Positions 45,290-55,251 of a DNA stretch of 64,000 nt are shown piece by piece. Numbering within the stretch: position 1 is the stretch's first letter; the number at the start of each line of letters is the position of its first letter. The notes under the pieces are model-generated. The model saw only the letters and a list, made by a program, of their open reading frames with translations. It did no database searches and was not told where the DNA came from. The stretch comes from Lactobacillus intestinalis (GTDB lineage: Bacteria > Bacillota > Bacilli > Lactobacillales > Lactobacillaceae), in the NCBI RefSeq assembly GCF_024397795.1, contig NZ_CP072983.1:682001-746000 (forward strand), read 5' to 3'. Position numbers and translations under genes: made by a program.

Positions 45290-48200
45290 GTGCCATTAAC
45301 AGAATTAATTATTGATGGTTTTAAATCATTCGCTGATAAAACAACTATTCATTTTGATCAAGGAATAACTGGAATTGTTGGGCCAAATGGTAGCGGTAAA
45401 AGTAATATCACGGAGGCTATCAGATGGGCAATGGGGGAATCAAGAGCTAAAAGTCTACGTGGAAGTAGCATGAAAGATGTTATTTTTGCAGGAAGTGAGT
45501 TACGTAAGCCACTTAATCGGGCAGAAGTAACTTTAGTTTTTGATAATCATAATCATGAGTTGAAATTTGATAATGAAAAAGTTGCAGTTACTAGAAGAAT
45601 TTTACATTCTGGTGATAGTGACTATTTGATTAATAATCAATCTGTGCGATTAAAAGATATTAGAACACTCTTTTTAGATTCTGGAATCTCACAAAATAGT
45701 TTAGCTATTATCTCGCAAGGAAGAGTAGATCAAATTTTGAATTCACGTCCTGAAGAACGTAGGATCATTTTTGAAGAAGCTGCGGGAGTTTTGCATTTTA
45801 AAGAACAAAAAGAGATTGCTCAAAATGAATTAGTTAAGACTAATGATAACTTGATTCGAATCAATGACATTGTTAAAGAACTTGAAAAGCGAATTGAACC
45901 TCTTCATGAGCAAAGTTCTCTAGCCAAAGAATATAAATTTCAGAAAAAACAACTCGATCAAAAATTGAAGACCTTATTAGCTTTTGAAATTGAAACTTTA
46001 AATAAAAAGAGAAAACAGATTCAATCAAAAGCTGATAAAAATCAAGTTTTACTTGAACGTTTAGATAGTGAATTTGCAGATTCTCAAGAAGCTGTTGCTT
46101 CTAAAAAAGAAGAATATCAGCTTCTTAATGAAAAGCGGGAACAGACGCAAAACGAGTTGCTGAAAATTACTAATCAAGTTTCAAAATTAAATGCTGATTT
46201 ACAGATTTCTGAGCAATCTAAGCAATATGATGAAGCTACTAAAAATGAATACCAAACTCAACTTAAAGATTTAGAAGTTCAGATTAAGACACTTACAGCT
46301 GAATTAGCAAGGCTTGATGAGGAAAAAGATAATTTAACTGCTTCTCAATCAAAATTAAAAGAAAAAAGAAATGATTTAGTTGCTCAGCTACATGATGATC
46401 CTAATGAGCTTGATCAAAAGTTAGAAGAAATGCGCAATAGCTATATTCAGCTTTTACAAGATCAAACAACTAATAATAACCAATTAGTGTATTTAAAAGC
46501 TGAACTCAAAAAAGCTACTAATGATCAGTCTTCTCAAGATAGCGCAGTCACTAAACAATATGAAGAAGCTAATAAACAATTAGCTAAATTAAAAGAGACT
46601 GGTCAAAAATTAAACACTCAAAAGAATGAAACTGAAAGTCAATTAACTTCACTAAAGAAGAGACATGCAGATCTAGAAGAACAAATTACTACCTTGCGTC
46701 AATTGGTTAATAATGAACGTAATGATCTTCAGAAAATTAATGCACGTTATGAGGCACTTTCTAGCATTCAAAAGCGTCATGAGGGCTACTATCTTGGAGT
46801 TAGAAGTGTTTTAAACCACGTAGATAACTACCCGGGTGTAATTGGTGTAATTGGCGAATTATTAACTTTTTCTTCAAATCTTGAGGCGGCGATTACTACA
46901 GCTTTAGGAAGTGGAGTTCAGAATCTAGTTACCGATACGCGAATTAGTGCGCGAAATGCTATTAACCAGCTCAAGCATGCTCATGCTGGTCGAGCAACGT
47001 TTTTACCTTTAGATGGTTTGCGTCAGCATTCAATACCTTCATCAACAGTTACAATTTTAAAATCATTTGATGGTTTTAAAGGAATAGCTAGTGAGTTGGT
47101 AGAAAGTAAAACAGATGTAGATATTACAGCTGCAATTAACTATTTGCTGGGTAGTGTGATTGTGGTAGATAATATTGATACGGCATTGGCAATTTCTAAG
47201 CGAGTTAATCGTTACCGCATTGTCACCTTGGATGGGGATGTGATTTCTCCAGGAGGATCAATGACGGGAGGGATGCGCAACCAACAAAATAATTCTCCGC
47301 TTCAAACAATAACTGAAATTAATAAACTTGAAGAACAAATTGCGAAGATTAAAAAGCAATTTGCAAGTGATAATCATAGTTTGCAAGACTTGCTGGAAGA
47401 TGAACTTGCTTTACAAAAAGAAATTGATAAACATAATAAACGGCTTCAAAATTTAAGTCAAAAATTAAATGAAGCGGCTATTTCTTATCAAAATGAGGAA
47501 AAAGAAGTTAAACGTCTTGCAGATGCAAATGCTTTATTTGATATAAAAAGTAAAGAACGTGCACAATCAATTAAAAAGCTAGAGCAAGATATTGAATTAG
47601 CTGAAAATAAGCGTGAAAGTCTTACACTCGATGGTAAAAAACAAGAAAATGCAATTGCAGAATTAAGAACAAGAATTAAAAATTTCTCTGTTTTGAATAA
47701 AGAAGTTCAAGCTAAGATTTCTGAGTTTGATCCTGAAATTGCGGTATTTTCTAATAAGCTAGAAAACTTGCTTGCTCAACAAGAAGATAAGTCTTTGCAA
47801 TTGCAAAATAGTAAAGATCAGCTGCAGAATTTAACTAAGAAATTAGCAGCTTTAGGACAAGATCGAGAACTTTCTTTGAAAAAGCGAAAAGACTTACAAG
47901 GTCAGTTAGAAAGCTTGTCCGAACAAAAGGAAGATTTACAAAAAACTTTACAAGACATTTCATCAAAACTTGGGCAGATTAATGCTCAAATTAATCAATT
48001 AGATCAAGTTGCAAGTCGAAATTATGATTTACGTAAAAATGCGGCTGTAGAACAAGAAGAATTTTCAGTTAAACTCGCTAAGCTAAATACAGAAATTGAT
48101 CAACGTTTAGAAACTTTAAGTACCGATTATTCAATGACTTATGAAGCTGCGATTAATCAAGCTGATGTTGAAAACACGGAAAAAATTCGCAACGAACTAA

Positions 48201-48853
48201 AAAAGAGCGTTAAATTACATAGGATGTCGATTGCGGATATTGGACCTGTTAACTTAGATTCAATTGAAGAATATAATGAGGTCAAAGAGCGTTATGATTT
48301 CTTAAGTGGTCAGCAAGATGACCTATTAAAGGCGCGAGAAGACTTAAAGAACTCAATGACCGAACTTGATGATGAAGTAAAGACGCGCTTTAGTGAAACC
48401 TTTACTAAGGTAGCAGATGGATTTACTAAGATTTTCCCTGTAGTATTTGGTGGGGGAAATGCCAAATTAGTTTTAACAGATCCAGATGACATGTTAAAAA
48501 CTGGGGTCGAAATTATTGCGCAGCCACCTGGTAAAAAACTTCAACGCTTAAGTCTTTTGTCGGGGGGAGAACGGGCTTTAACAGCTATTACATTATTGTT
48601 TGCCATGCTTCAGATTAATCCAGTTCCATTTTGTGTATTGGATGAAGTAGAAGCAGCTTTAGATGACGCAAATGTAACGCGTTTTGCTCAATTTTTACAA
48701 AAGTACGATATGCATACTCAGTTCATTGTAATTACTCACCGTCGTGGCACTATGCAGCAAGCGGACCAATTGTATGGAGTGGTAATGCAAGAATCAGGAG
48801 TATCACAAGTATTGTCAGTATCGTTAAAAGAAATTAAAGATGAGGTGAATTAA
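45290..48853 (+). CDS. smc: Chromosome segregation ATPase SMC
   Basis: A 1187-residue condensin core protein. N-terminal Walker A GPNGSGKSN is near residue 32, then a first coiled coil (about 170-500), a hinge (about 510-650, GVIGVIGELLTF, ARNAINQLKHAHAGRATFLPL), a second coiled coil, and the C-terminal head with signature LLSGGERALTAI and Walker B FCVLDEVEAALDDANV. The start is GTG after GGGGGACGAC. It binds ScpAB in the cell to organise the origin region. Confidence 0.97.
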   Translation: MPLTELIIDGFKSFADKTTIHFDQGITGIVGPNGSGKSNITEAIRWAMGESRAKSLRGSSMKDVIFAGSELRKPLNRAEVTLVFDNHNHELKFDNEKVAVTRRILHSGDSDYLINNQSVRLKDIRTLFLDSGISQNSLAIISQGRVDQILNSRPEERRIIFEEAAGVLHFKEQKEIAQNELVKTNDNLIRINDIVKELEKRIEPLHEQSSLAKEYKFQKKQLDQKLKTLLAFEIETLNKKRKQIQSKADKNQVLLERLDSEFADSQEAVASKKEEYQLLNEKREQTQNELLKITNQVSKLNADLQISEQSKQYDEATKNEYQTQLKDLEVQIKTLTAELARLDEEKDNLTASQSKLKEKRNDLVAQLHDDPNELDQKLEEMRNSYIQLLQDQTTNNNQLVYLKAELKKATNDQSSQDSAVTKQYEEANKQLAKLKETGQKLNTQKNETESQLTSLKKRHADLEEQITTLRQLVNNERNDLQKINARYEALSSIQKRHEGYYLGVRSVLNHVDNYPGVIGVIGELLTFSSNLEAAITTALGSGVQNLVTDTRISARNAINQLKHAHAGRATFLPLDGLRQHSIPSSTVTILKSFDGFKGIASELVESKTDVDITAAINYLLGSVIVVDNIDTALAISKRVNRYRIVTLDGDVISPGGSMTGGMRNQQNNSPLQTITEINKLEEQIAKIKKQFASDNHSLQDLLEDELALQKEIDKHNKRLQNLSQKLNEAAISYQNEEKEVKRLADANALFDIKSKERAQSIKKLEQDIELAENKRESLTLDGKKQENAIAELRTRIKNFSVLNKEVQAKISEFDPEIAVFSNKLENLLAQQEDKSLQLQNSKDQLQNLTKKLAALGQDRELSLKKRKDLQGQLESLSEQKEDLQKTLQDISSKLGQINAQINQLDQVASRNYDLRKNAAVEQEEFSVKLAKLNTEIDQRLETLSTDYSMTYEAAINQADVENTEKIRNELKKSVKLHRMSIADIGPVNLDSIEEYNEVKERYDFLSGQQDDLLKAREDLKNSMTELDDEVKTRFSETFTKVADGFTKIFPVVFGGGNAKLVLTDPDDMLKTGVEIIAQPPGKKLQRLSLLSGGERALTAITLLFAMLQINPVPFCVLDEVEAALDDANVTRFAQFLQKYDMHTQFIVITHRRGTMQQADQLYGVVMQESGVSQVLSVSLKEIKDEVN

Positions 48854-50167
48854 TTGGGTTTATTTGATCGAATTAAGAAGTCACTTTTTGGTGATAAAGA
48901 AAAAGAAGAAGTTAAGTCTGAGGAAACTACTGAAGAACAAGAAACTGCTTCAGAAAATCAAGAAGATTCGGAAAAAGTAGAGGATCAAACTTCTGAAGAG
49001 ACTCAAGAAGCTACCGAGAGTGGGTCTGACGGAGAAACAGAAGAATCAGCACCGGCTGCTAAGAAAAAAGAGGAAGAAGAGTCTCAATTAAATGATGAGG
49101 TTTCCGTTGAAACTCCAATTCAAGAAGATGAAGAATCCCAAACTTCTATTGATAACGAGGTAGAAGAAAGTACCGAAAATTCAGATGAGCCTGAAGATGA
49201 AAGTATTGCAGCTGATGATTCTGAGGAAGAAAATGATGATGCTCAACTTTATGAAAAGGGTCTAGAAAAAACTAATAAAGGATTTGGTGCACGTTTAAAT
49301 GCTTTCTTTGCTCAATTTAGAACTGTTGATGAGGACTTTTTCGATGATTTGGAAGAACTACTCATCGAATCTGATGTTGGTTATGAAACTGCTGAAGAAT
49401 TAACAGAGCAATTACGCGATGAGGCTAAGTTACAAAAGGCCAAGTCTCATGAAGATTTAAAGCGAGTAATTGTTGAAAAATTGGTTGATCTTTATGACCA
49501 AAATGGTAATTCTGAAGATGAAAAATTAATTTACAATCCTGATAATAAGCCAAATGTTTATCTTTTTGTAGGAGTAAATGGTGCTGGAAAAACTACTACT
49601 ATTGGAAAATTAGCTAAAAGATTTAAGGATGAAGGGAAATCAGTCATCTTGGCCGCTGCCGATACTTTTAGAGCGGGTGCGGTTGAACAATTGGTTGAAT
49701 GGGGTAAGCGTGTAGAGGTGCCTGTAGTAGTTGGTAAAGAAAAGGCAGATCCGGCTTCTGTGGTTTATGACGCTACTGAAAAAGCGATTAAAGAAAAGGC
49801 CGATTACTTATTAGTTGATACGGCTGGACGTCTTCAAAACAAGAAGAACTTAATGAGCGAGCTGGAAAAGATTCAACGGACTATTAAGAAATTGTTGCCA
49901 GATCAACCTACAGAAACCTTATTGGTTCTAGACGGTTCAACTGGACAAAATGCTTTGCTTCAAGCTAAGGACTTTGATAAAACTACTAAGTTGACAGGAT
50001 TGGTTCTAACTAAATTAGATGGCTCATCTAAAGGTGGAGTTGTTTTAGCAATTAGAAATGAAATGAACTTACCAGTTAAATTAGTGGGATTAGGGGAAAA
50101 ACCAGAAGATTTAGCTGATTTTGATGCAGCTAATTACGCGATTGGACTTTTCCATGGATTAGTTTAA
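48854..50167 (+). CDS. ftsY: Signal recognition particle receptor FtsY
   Basis: A 437-residue GTPase docking SRP at the membrane. Residues about 12-130 form a very acidic A domain (runs of Glu). The NG domain has P-loop GVNGAGKTTTIGKLA near 240, DTFRAGA, DTAGRLQNK and TKLDGSSKGG. The start is TTG directly after the smc stop, with GAGGTG as ribosome site. Works with Ffh, encoded at 55252. Confidence 0.96.
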   Translation: MGLFDRIKKSLFGDKEKEEVKSEETTEEQETASENQEDSEKVEDQTSEETQEATESGSDGETEESAPAAKKKEEEESQLNDEVSVETPIQEDEESQTSIDNEVEESTENSDEPEDESIAADDSEEENDDAQLYEKGLEKTNKGFGARLNAFFAQFRTVDEDFFDDLEELLIESDVGYETAEELTEQLRDEAKLQKAKSHEDLKRVIVEKLVDLYDQNGNSEDEKLIYNPDNKPNVYLFVGVNGAGKTTTIGKLAKRFKDEGKSVILAAADTFRAGAVEQLVEWGKRVEVPVVVGKEKADPASVVYDATEKAIKEKADYLLVDTAGRLQNKKNLMSELEKIQRTIKKLLPDQPTETLLVLDGSTGQNALLQAKDFDKTTKLTGLVLTKLDGSSKGGVVLAIRNEMNLPVKLVGLGEKPEDLADFDAANYAIGLFHGLV

Positions 50168-50203
50168 AATTATAGATAACTAATAATTTTAAGGAGAAAA
50201 TTT

Positions 50204-51625
50204 ATGAAAGAATATAGTGCATGTACGACAATTTTAGTCGGTAAAAAAGCTTCTATCGATGGTACAACTATGATTGCACGTAATGATGATACTTTTAAGC
50301 CAATCACTCCCCAAAAGTTCATCATTGAACCTGCTCGTCATGGAGAAAAGAAGCATATTAAATCTTGGCTTAATAAGTTTGAAATGGATTTGCCTGAGGA
50401 TGCCCAACGTGTGCCAGCAGTTCCTAATGTAGATTACAAGCACCAAGGTTACTACGACGAAAGTGGTATTAACCAAGAAAATGTTGCTATGTCATGTACT
50501 GAATCAACTTATGGTAATGAAAGAACGCTTGCTTTCGATCCATTAGTTAAAGATGGTCTTGATGAAGACTGTATGCAAACTGTAACCTTGCCATATATTC
50601 ATTCTGCTAGAAATGGTGTGGAATATTTAGGTAAGCTGATTGCTAAATATGGTAGTCCAGCTGGTAATTCTGTTCTTTTCAGTGATAAGGATGAAATCTG
50701 GTACATGGAAATCGTTACCGGCCACCACTGGGTTGCCCAACGTATTCCAGATGATTGCTATGCTGCTACGGGTAACCGTGTTGCCATTGAACAAGTTGAT
50801 TTTAATGATCCTGATCATTTTATGTGGAGTGAGGGGATTCGTGAATTTGTTGATGAACACGATTTGAACCCAGATCATGAAGGTTGGAATTTCCGTCACA
50901 TTTTTGGAACTTACACTGAACAAGATCGTCACTACAATACTAACCGTCAATGGTATATTCAAAAACTTTTCAACCCAGAAATTGAACAAGATCCTGAAGA
51001 TGGAGATCTTCCATTTATCCGGAAGGCAGCTAAGAAGATTACCAAAGAAGATATTCAATTTGCTTTAGGTTCTCACTATCAAGATACCCCATATGATCCG
51101 TTTGGTAAGGGTACTGAAGAAGAAAAGCACCGTTTCCGTCCTATTGGTTTGAATAGAACTCAAAATGCTCATATTTTACAAATTAGAAGTAATGTTCCTG
51201 CAGATCGTGCTGCTATTATGTGGTTATGTATTGGCGGCCCTACATTCACTCCATTTGTACCATTCTTTGCTAATATGAATGACACTGACCCTTCATATAA
51301 CAATACTTCTATGGATTACAACATGAATGATGCTTGGTGGTACTACAAGTCATTTGCTGCTCTTGTTGAAAGTCATTACCCACAATTTGTTCAATTAGAT
51401 ACTACTTATTTAACTGAATTAAACCGTTACTACCGTGCACGTGTTGAAGAAATTATTAAGGGTGCTGAAGGTAAGACGGGTGACGAATTGACTGAATATT
51501 TGACTACTGAAAACCAAAAGACAGTTGCTCATACTAAGAAAGAAACTGAAAAGCTTTGGGGTCAAATGTTTATTGATTCTATTAATATGTCTAAATTAAC
51601 TTTTAATATGGATGAAAATCTATAA
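50204..51625 (+). CDS. pepD: C69-family dipeptidase PepD
   Basis: A 473-residue Ntn-hydrolase dipeptidase. The nucleophile Cys7 lies in SACTTILVGKKASIDGTTMIARNDD-type sequence, which is the family signature. Acts on a broad range of dipeptides in the cytoplasm and completes peptide breakdown after Opp import. Ribosome site AAGGAG. A strong terminator follows, so it is a single gene. Codon use suggests high expression. Confidence 0.94.
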   Translation: MKEYSACTTILVGKKASIDGTTMIARNDDTFKPITPQKFIIEPARHGEKKHIKSWLNKFEMDLPEDAQRVPAVPNVDYKHQGYYDESGINQENVAMSCTESTYGNERTLAFDPLVKDGLDEDCMQTVTLPYIHSARNGVEYLGKLIAKYGSPAGNSVLFSDKDEIWYMEIVTGHHWVAQRIPDDCYAATGNRVAIEQVDFNDPDHFMWSEGIREFVDEHDLNPDHEGWNFRHIFGTYTEQDRHYNTNRQWYIQKLFNPEIEQDPEDGDLPFIRKAAKKITKEDIQFALGSHYQDTPYDPFGKGTEEEKHRFRPIGLNRTQNAHILQIRSNVPADRAAIMWLCIGGPTFTPFVPFFANMNDTDPSYNNTSMDYNMNDAWWYYKSFAALVESHYPQFVQLDTTYLTELNRYYRARVEEIIKGAEGKTGDELTEYLTTENQKTVAHTKKETEKLWGQMFIDSINMSKLTFNMDENL

Positions 51626-51628
51626 TAA

Positions 51629-51668
51629 AAAAGAATTCGATCAAATTAAACGATCGAATTCTTTTTTT
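51629..51668 (+). terminator. Terminator after pepD
   Basis: A 14-bp stem AAAAGAATTCGATC / GATCGAATTCTTTT with a 9-base loop, then TTT. Confidence 0.93.
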
Positions 51669-51711
51669 GCAGTAAAATGATATTAAGAGATAAAAAACAG
51701 GAGGTTTGAAA

Positions 51712-52617
51712 ATGAAAATCGATGCATTCGCACATATTTTAACGCCAAACTATTATCAAAAGATGTTAGATATTGATCCTGATATTCCTGATAAATATCC
51801 ATTTTTAAAGATTAAAGCTTTAACGGATATTGATTACCGCTTAGCTAATTGGCCAGACCCACATTTAAAACAAGTTATTTCTTTTGCAAATCTTAATGTA
51901 GAGGATTTCGTAATCCCGGATCAGTCAGCCGATATTTGTCGTCAGGCTAATGAAGAAATGGAGGAAATAGTTAAGAAGCACTTGGATAAGTTTGAAGCCG
52001 GGGTAGGGATGCTTCCGATGAATAATATTCCAGCTGCACGAGCAATTCTTCAAGAAATTTCAGATTCTAAATACTTAGTTGGTGCTCAAATTTTTACTCG
52101 CCATTTAGGTAAAAGTATTGCAGCACTTGAATATCGTCCTGTCTTAGCAGCTGCAGCTAAATTGAATGTTCCATTGTGGCTTCATCCAGTATTTGATAAG
52201 CGTAAACCGGATAACAATTTGATTTTCTCTTGGGAATATGAATTGTCCCAAGCTATGCTTCAATTAGTTCAATCCGATATTTTTGAGGAATATCCTAATT
52301 TAAAAATTTTGGTTCACCATGCAGGTGCAATGGTCTCATTCTTTAGTGGTCGGATTAACCAAATCTTGGATGAACAGCATGCTGATGATTTTAAGAACTT
52401 TTATGTAGATACTGCTATTTTAGGTAATCCGCCTGCTCTTCAGCTTACTTTGGACTACTTTGGTATCAATCATGTTCTTTATGCCACCGATGCTCCATTT
52501 GGGGTTGCTCCTTTTGGCGCTGATGAAATTGTTACTGCAGCTGTTGAGGATCTGGATATTTCAGATTTGTATGATAATAAGATTTTTAAAACCAATTATG
52601 AACACTTTGTTGAATAA
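51712..52617 (+). CDS. Amidohydrolase-2 family (ACMSD-like) metal-dependent hydrolase/decarboxylase
   Basis: A 301-residue TIM-barrel protein (Amidohydro_2). Metal-site residues: His8 in DAFAHIL, where the usual first His of the H-x-H pair is Phe6, then WLHPVFD, LVHHAGAM and YATDAPFG with the final Asp. Relatives include ACMSD and gamma-resorcylate-type decarboxylases. The ATG is 7 bases after AGGAGG; an in-frame TTG two codons upstream is too close to that site. It is coupled to the following double-ABM gene 15 bases downstream. Substrate unknown. Confidence 0.8.
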   Translation: MKIDAFAHILTPNYYQKMLDIDPDIPDKYPFLKIKALTDIDYRLANWPDPHLKQVISFANLNVEDFVIPDQSADICRQANEEMEEIVKKHLDKFEAGVGMLPMNNIPAARAILQEISDSKYLVGAQIFTRHLGKSIAALEYRPVLAAAAKLNVPLWLHPVFDKRKPDNNLIFSWEYELSQAMLQLVQSDIFEEYPNLKILVHHAGAMVSFFSGRINQILDEQHADDFKNFYVDTAILGNPPALQLTLDYFGINHVLYATDAPFGVAPFGADEIVTAAVEDLDISDLYDNKIFKTNYEHFVE

Positions 52618-52632
52618 AGGAGTTTTAGTCAG

Positions 52633-53295
52633 ATGAATTTGAAAAATCCACCAATTATGAATTTTCATCGTTTAGCTGTTAGTCCACAAAATCAAGCTGC
52701 TTTTGTAAAAGCTGGCAACACTAACATGTTCAAATCTATTGAAGACGATGGAACTTTATTTATGTTTTCTGCTAAAAGTAAGCAGTCTAATGATAATTAT
52801 GTCTTTGAATGTTATAAAGATGAGAAAGCTTACGAAGATCATCTAGTTTCCTCTCAATTTAAAGATTTTAAAAAGGCAACACAGGATCTAGTAATTGAAA
52901 ATGATTCTTTTCCATTAACTCCGATATTTGCAGGAACTAATTATCAAAATTTACGTATAAAGAGTGATAATAATTATCTAGTTAATATAGCTAAGATTAC
53001 TTTAGTGGATTTTGATCGCGAAGCTTTTGCTAAGATTGTAAAGCATGAGATGACGGTTTCTATGCAAGAAGAGCCTGGTGTAATTGCGATGTTTGCAGGC
53101 TACTTGTTTGATGTAGAAAATGAATGGCGTTTCTTTGAAGTATATAAAGATGAATCTGCATACCAAAAGCATGTACAAACCGATAATTTTAAAGACTATG
53201 TTCAAAAAACACAAGAAATGTTTTATCAAAAAGAAGTATTGCAACTTCATGGAGATATCATTGTAGATAAAGCAAATATTAATTACGAAAAATAA
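52633..53295 (+). CDS. Protein with two ABM (monooxygenase-like) domains
   Basis: A 220-residue protein made of two ferredoxin-like alpha-beta domains, each resembling the antibiotic biosynthesis monooxygenase (ABM) family. The repeated block is clear: NYVFECYKDEKAYEDHLVSSQFKDF (about 55-80) and EWRFFEVYKDESAYQKHVQTDNFKDY (about 155-180). ABM proteins include cofactor-free quinol monooxygenases and heme-degrading enzymes; which applies is not clear. It is in one transcript with the amidohydrolase, which suggests a joint catabolic or detoxifying step. Confidence 0.75.
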   Translation: MNLKNPPIMNFHRLAVSPQNQAAFVKAGNTNMFKSIEDDGTLFMFSAKSKQSNDNYVFECYKDEKAYEDHLVSSQFKDFKKATQDLVIENDSFPLTPIFAGTNYQNLRIKSDNNYLVNIAKITLVDFDREAFAKIVKHEMTVSMQEEPGVIAMFAGYLFDVENEWRFFEVYKDESAYQKHVQTDNFKDYVQKTQEMFYQKEVLQLHGDIIVDKANINYEK

Positions 53296-53331
53296 AAAGA
53301 TTAGCTAGCTTCTGCTAGCTAATCTTTATTT
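53296..53331. terminator. Bidirectional terminator between the ABM gene and the APC permease
   Basis: A 14-bp perfect stem AAAGATTAGCTAGC / GCTAGCTAATCTTT with loop TTCT and A/T-rich flanks; convergent genes. Confidence 0.9.
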
Positions 53332-54747
53332 GTTTAAACTCGAATGTCTTATACCGTATACCAAATAAATTATTACACCTAGAATAAACCATGCAATTGC
53401 ATAAATTTTAGCTTGAACGTCTAATCCAAGGAACACAACCAAGGAAGCTAAGAATGCTAAGGCAGGTAAGATAGGGTAAAGTGGCATTTTAAAGGCTGGA
53501 TCAGTAATGTCCTTTCCTTCACGTCTTCTTAAAGGATAAATTCCCAAAGAAACAAACATGAAGGCAATCAAAGTACCAGCTGAAATCAATTGTGACAAGG
53601 CTGCAAATGGGAAAATTGTTCCAATTAAGATCGCAGCCACGGTAATTGCAAGAACGGCATTATTTGGACGGTGATTTTTATCAAGTTTACCGAGCCATTT
53701 TGGAAGCATACCATCACGACCAAAAGAGTAAACCAAACGTGAACCCGCCATGCTCATTCCGATTAAAGCAGTAAACATCCCAAATACAGCGATAGTTTGA
53801 ACTACAACAGCGACAATACCATGGTTAGCATACCGTAATGCTAAACCAACTGGTTCAGCACTACCAGCATACTTACCATATGGCATAACACCTACTAATA
53901 CTAAACTTACGCAGACAAATAAAATTACTGCAATTACTAAAGAACCAATAATTCCACGAGGCATTGTCTTTTCGGGATCAATTGCTTCTGCTGAGTTAGC
54001 AGCCACGGAATCAAATCCGATGTAAGATAAGAAAATCATCGCTACTCCGGCATAAATACCTTGCCATCCTCCAAATGCACCGTTAGCAGTTGGACGATAC
54101 TTTGGAATAAAAGGAATATAATTGCTGTATTTGATAGCAGTTGCTCCTACTACAACAAACAATAAAATAGCAATAACTTTTAAAACAACTAAGCCGTTTT
54201 CAACTCTAGAAACGCGATTCACACCATTAGAAATTAAAATAGCTACCAATGCAATCGAAACTAATGAAATAATGTCGACAATTCCACCATCAGTTCCAAA
54301 AGCATTGGAAAGAGCAGCTGGTAACTTTATTCCTAAAGGTGCAATTAAGGCTCGCAGGTTTGCGGAAAGACCCGATCCTACAAAGGCAAGAGCAATAAAA
54401 TACTCTGCTAAAAGGGCCCATCCAGCCACCCATCCCCAAAATTCTCCAAAAACAACATTAATCCAAGAATAAGCCGATCCAGCAAAAGGCATCGCTGCTG
54501 CCATTTCTGCATAAGCAAAGGCTACTAAACCTGCAGCAATCGCAGCTAAAATGAAAGAAATTGCAACTGCTGGTCCTGTGTGCATAGCAGCTACTTCACC
54601 AGGTAATGTGAAAATTGAAGCTGAGACGATTGTACCAACGCCCAAAGCTAAAATATCTCTTACTTTTAACGAGCGAACCAGATGTCCATCTTTATTCTCA
54701 TAAACACGTGGATCTTCTTTTCGATTCATGATCTTCCAAAGACTCAT
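53326..54747 (-). CDS. APC-superfamily amino acid permease
   Basis: A 473-residue membrane protein with about 12 TM helices. The start MSLWKIMNRKEDPRVYEN is chosen because AAGGAGG lies 8 bases upstream; longer in-frame starts cross the promoter. It has the APC motif LALGVGTIVSASIFTLPGEVAA in TM1 and GFDSVAANSAEA in TM6, as in the YfnA/cationic-amino-acid group. Substrate not determined. A promoter (TTGATT, TATAAT) precedes it. Confidence 0.88.
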   Translation of the reverse strand: MSLWKIMNRKEDPRVYENKDGHLVRSLKVRDILALGVGTIVSASIFTLPGEVAAMHTGPAVAISFILAAIAAGLVAFAYAEMAAAMPFAGSAYSWINVVFGEFWGWVAGWALLAEYFIALAFVGSGLSANLRALIAPLGIKLPAALSNAFGTDGGIVDIISLVSIALVAILISNGVNRVSRVENGLVVLKVIAILLFVVVGATAIKYSNYIPFIPKYRPTANGAFGGWQGIYAGVAMIFLSYIGFDSVAANSAEAIDPEKTMPRGIIGSLVIAVILFVCVSLVLVGVMPYGKYAGSAEPVGLALRYANHGIVAVVVQTIAVFGMFTALIGMSMAGSRLVYSFGRDGMLPKWLGKLDKNHRPNNAVLAITVAAILIGTIFPFAALSQLISAGTLIAFMFVSLGIYPLRRREGKDITDPAFKMPLYPILPALAFLASLVVFLGLDVQAKIYAIAWFILGVIIYLVYGIRHSSLNK

Positions 54748-54784
54748 CCATAATTCCTCCTTATTATTTGAGAGATTTATAATA

Positions 54785-54812
54785 ATTATAATTAAATCTA
54801 ACTTAAAATCAA
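54785..54812 (-). promoter_or_regulatory. Promoter of the APC permease
   Basis: Minus strand: -35 TTGATT, 16-base spacer, -10 TATAAT. Confidence 0.65.
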
Positions 54813-54857
54813 CTAGAAAAGACATTTAATTTTAACAACAAAAGCCATGATGGTCAA

Positions 54858-54886
54858 TCGTCAATTACGGGCTTTTTTGTTATACT
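54858..54886 (+). promoter_or_regulatory. Probable promoter of ylxM-ffh
   Basis: -35 TCGTCA, 17-base spacer, -10 TATACT, 19 bases before the ylxM ATG. A terminator-like hairpin (AACAAAAGCC / GGGCTTTTTTGTT, about 54836-54882) overlaps it. Confidence 0.45.
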
Positions 54887-54904
54887 TAATGACGGTGAAG
54901 TTAA

Positions 54905-55246
54905 ATGGATGAATTGACAAAGACCGAACAACTTGGAGATCTTTATGCATACTATGGTTCTTTATTAACTAAAGGTCAGCAGAATTACTTTGAGGATTAT
55001 TATTATAATGATCTTTCTTTAGGAGAAATTGCTGATAATCATAATGTTTCAAGACAAGCAGTTTATGACAATTTACGTCGATCGGCAGCTGCACTTAAAA
55101 AGTATGAAAATAAATTACATATGCAGGAAGATTATAATAAAATAGAAGATCATCTAGAAAAAATTTCTCAATTAATTGATCATTCTAATGTTAGTCAAGC
55201 TAAAATAGAGATTATTGAATTACTAAATAATATGAGAGGGGAATAA
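54905..55246 (+). CDS. ylxM: YlxM-family SRP-operon protein
   Basis: A 113-residue protein with a sigma-70 region-4-like helix-turn-helix (LGEIADNHNVSRQAVYDNLRR at about 38-60) and a helical C-terminus. YlxM is co-encoded with ffh in Firmicutes; in streptococci it modulates SRP GTPase activity. GGTG before the ATG. ffh begins five bases after its stop. Confidence 0.92.
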   Translation: MDELTKTEQLGDLYAYYGSLLTKGQQNYFEDYYYNDLSLGEIADNHNVSRQAVYDNLRRSAAALKKYENKLHMQEDYNKIEDHLEKISQLIDHSNVSQAKIEIIELLNNMRGE

Positions 55247-55251
55247 CCCAA

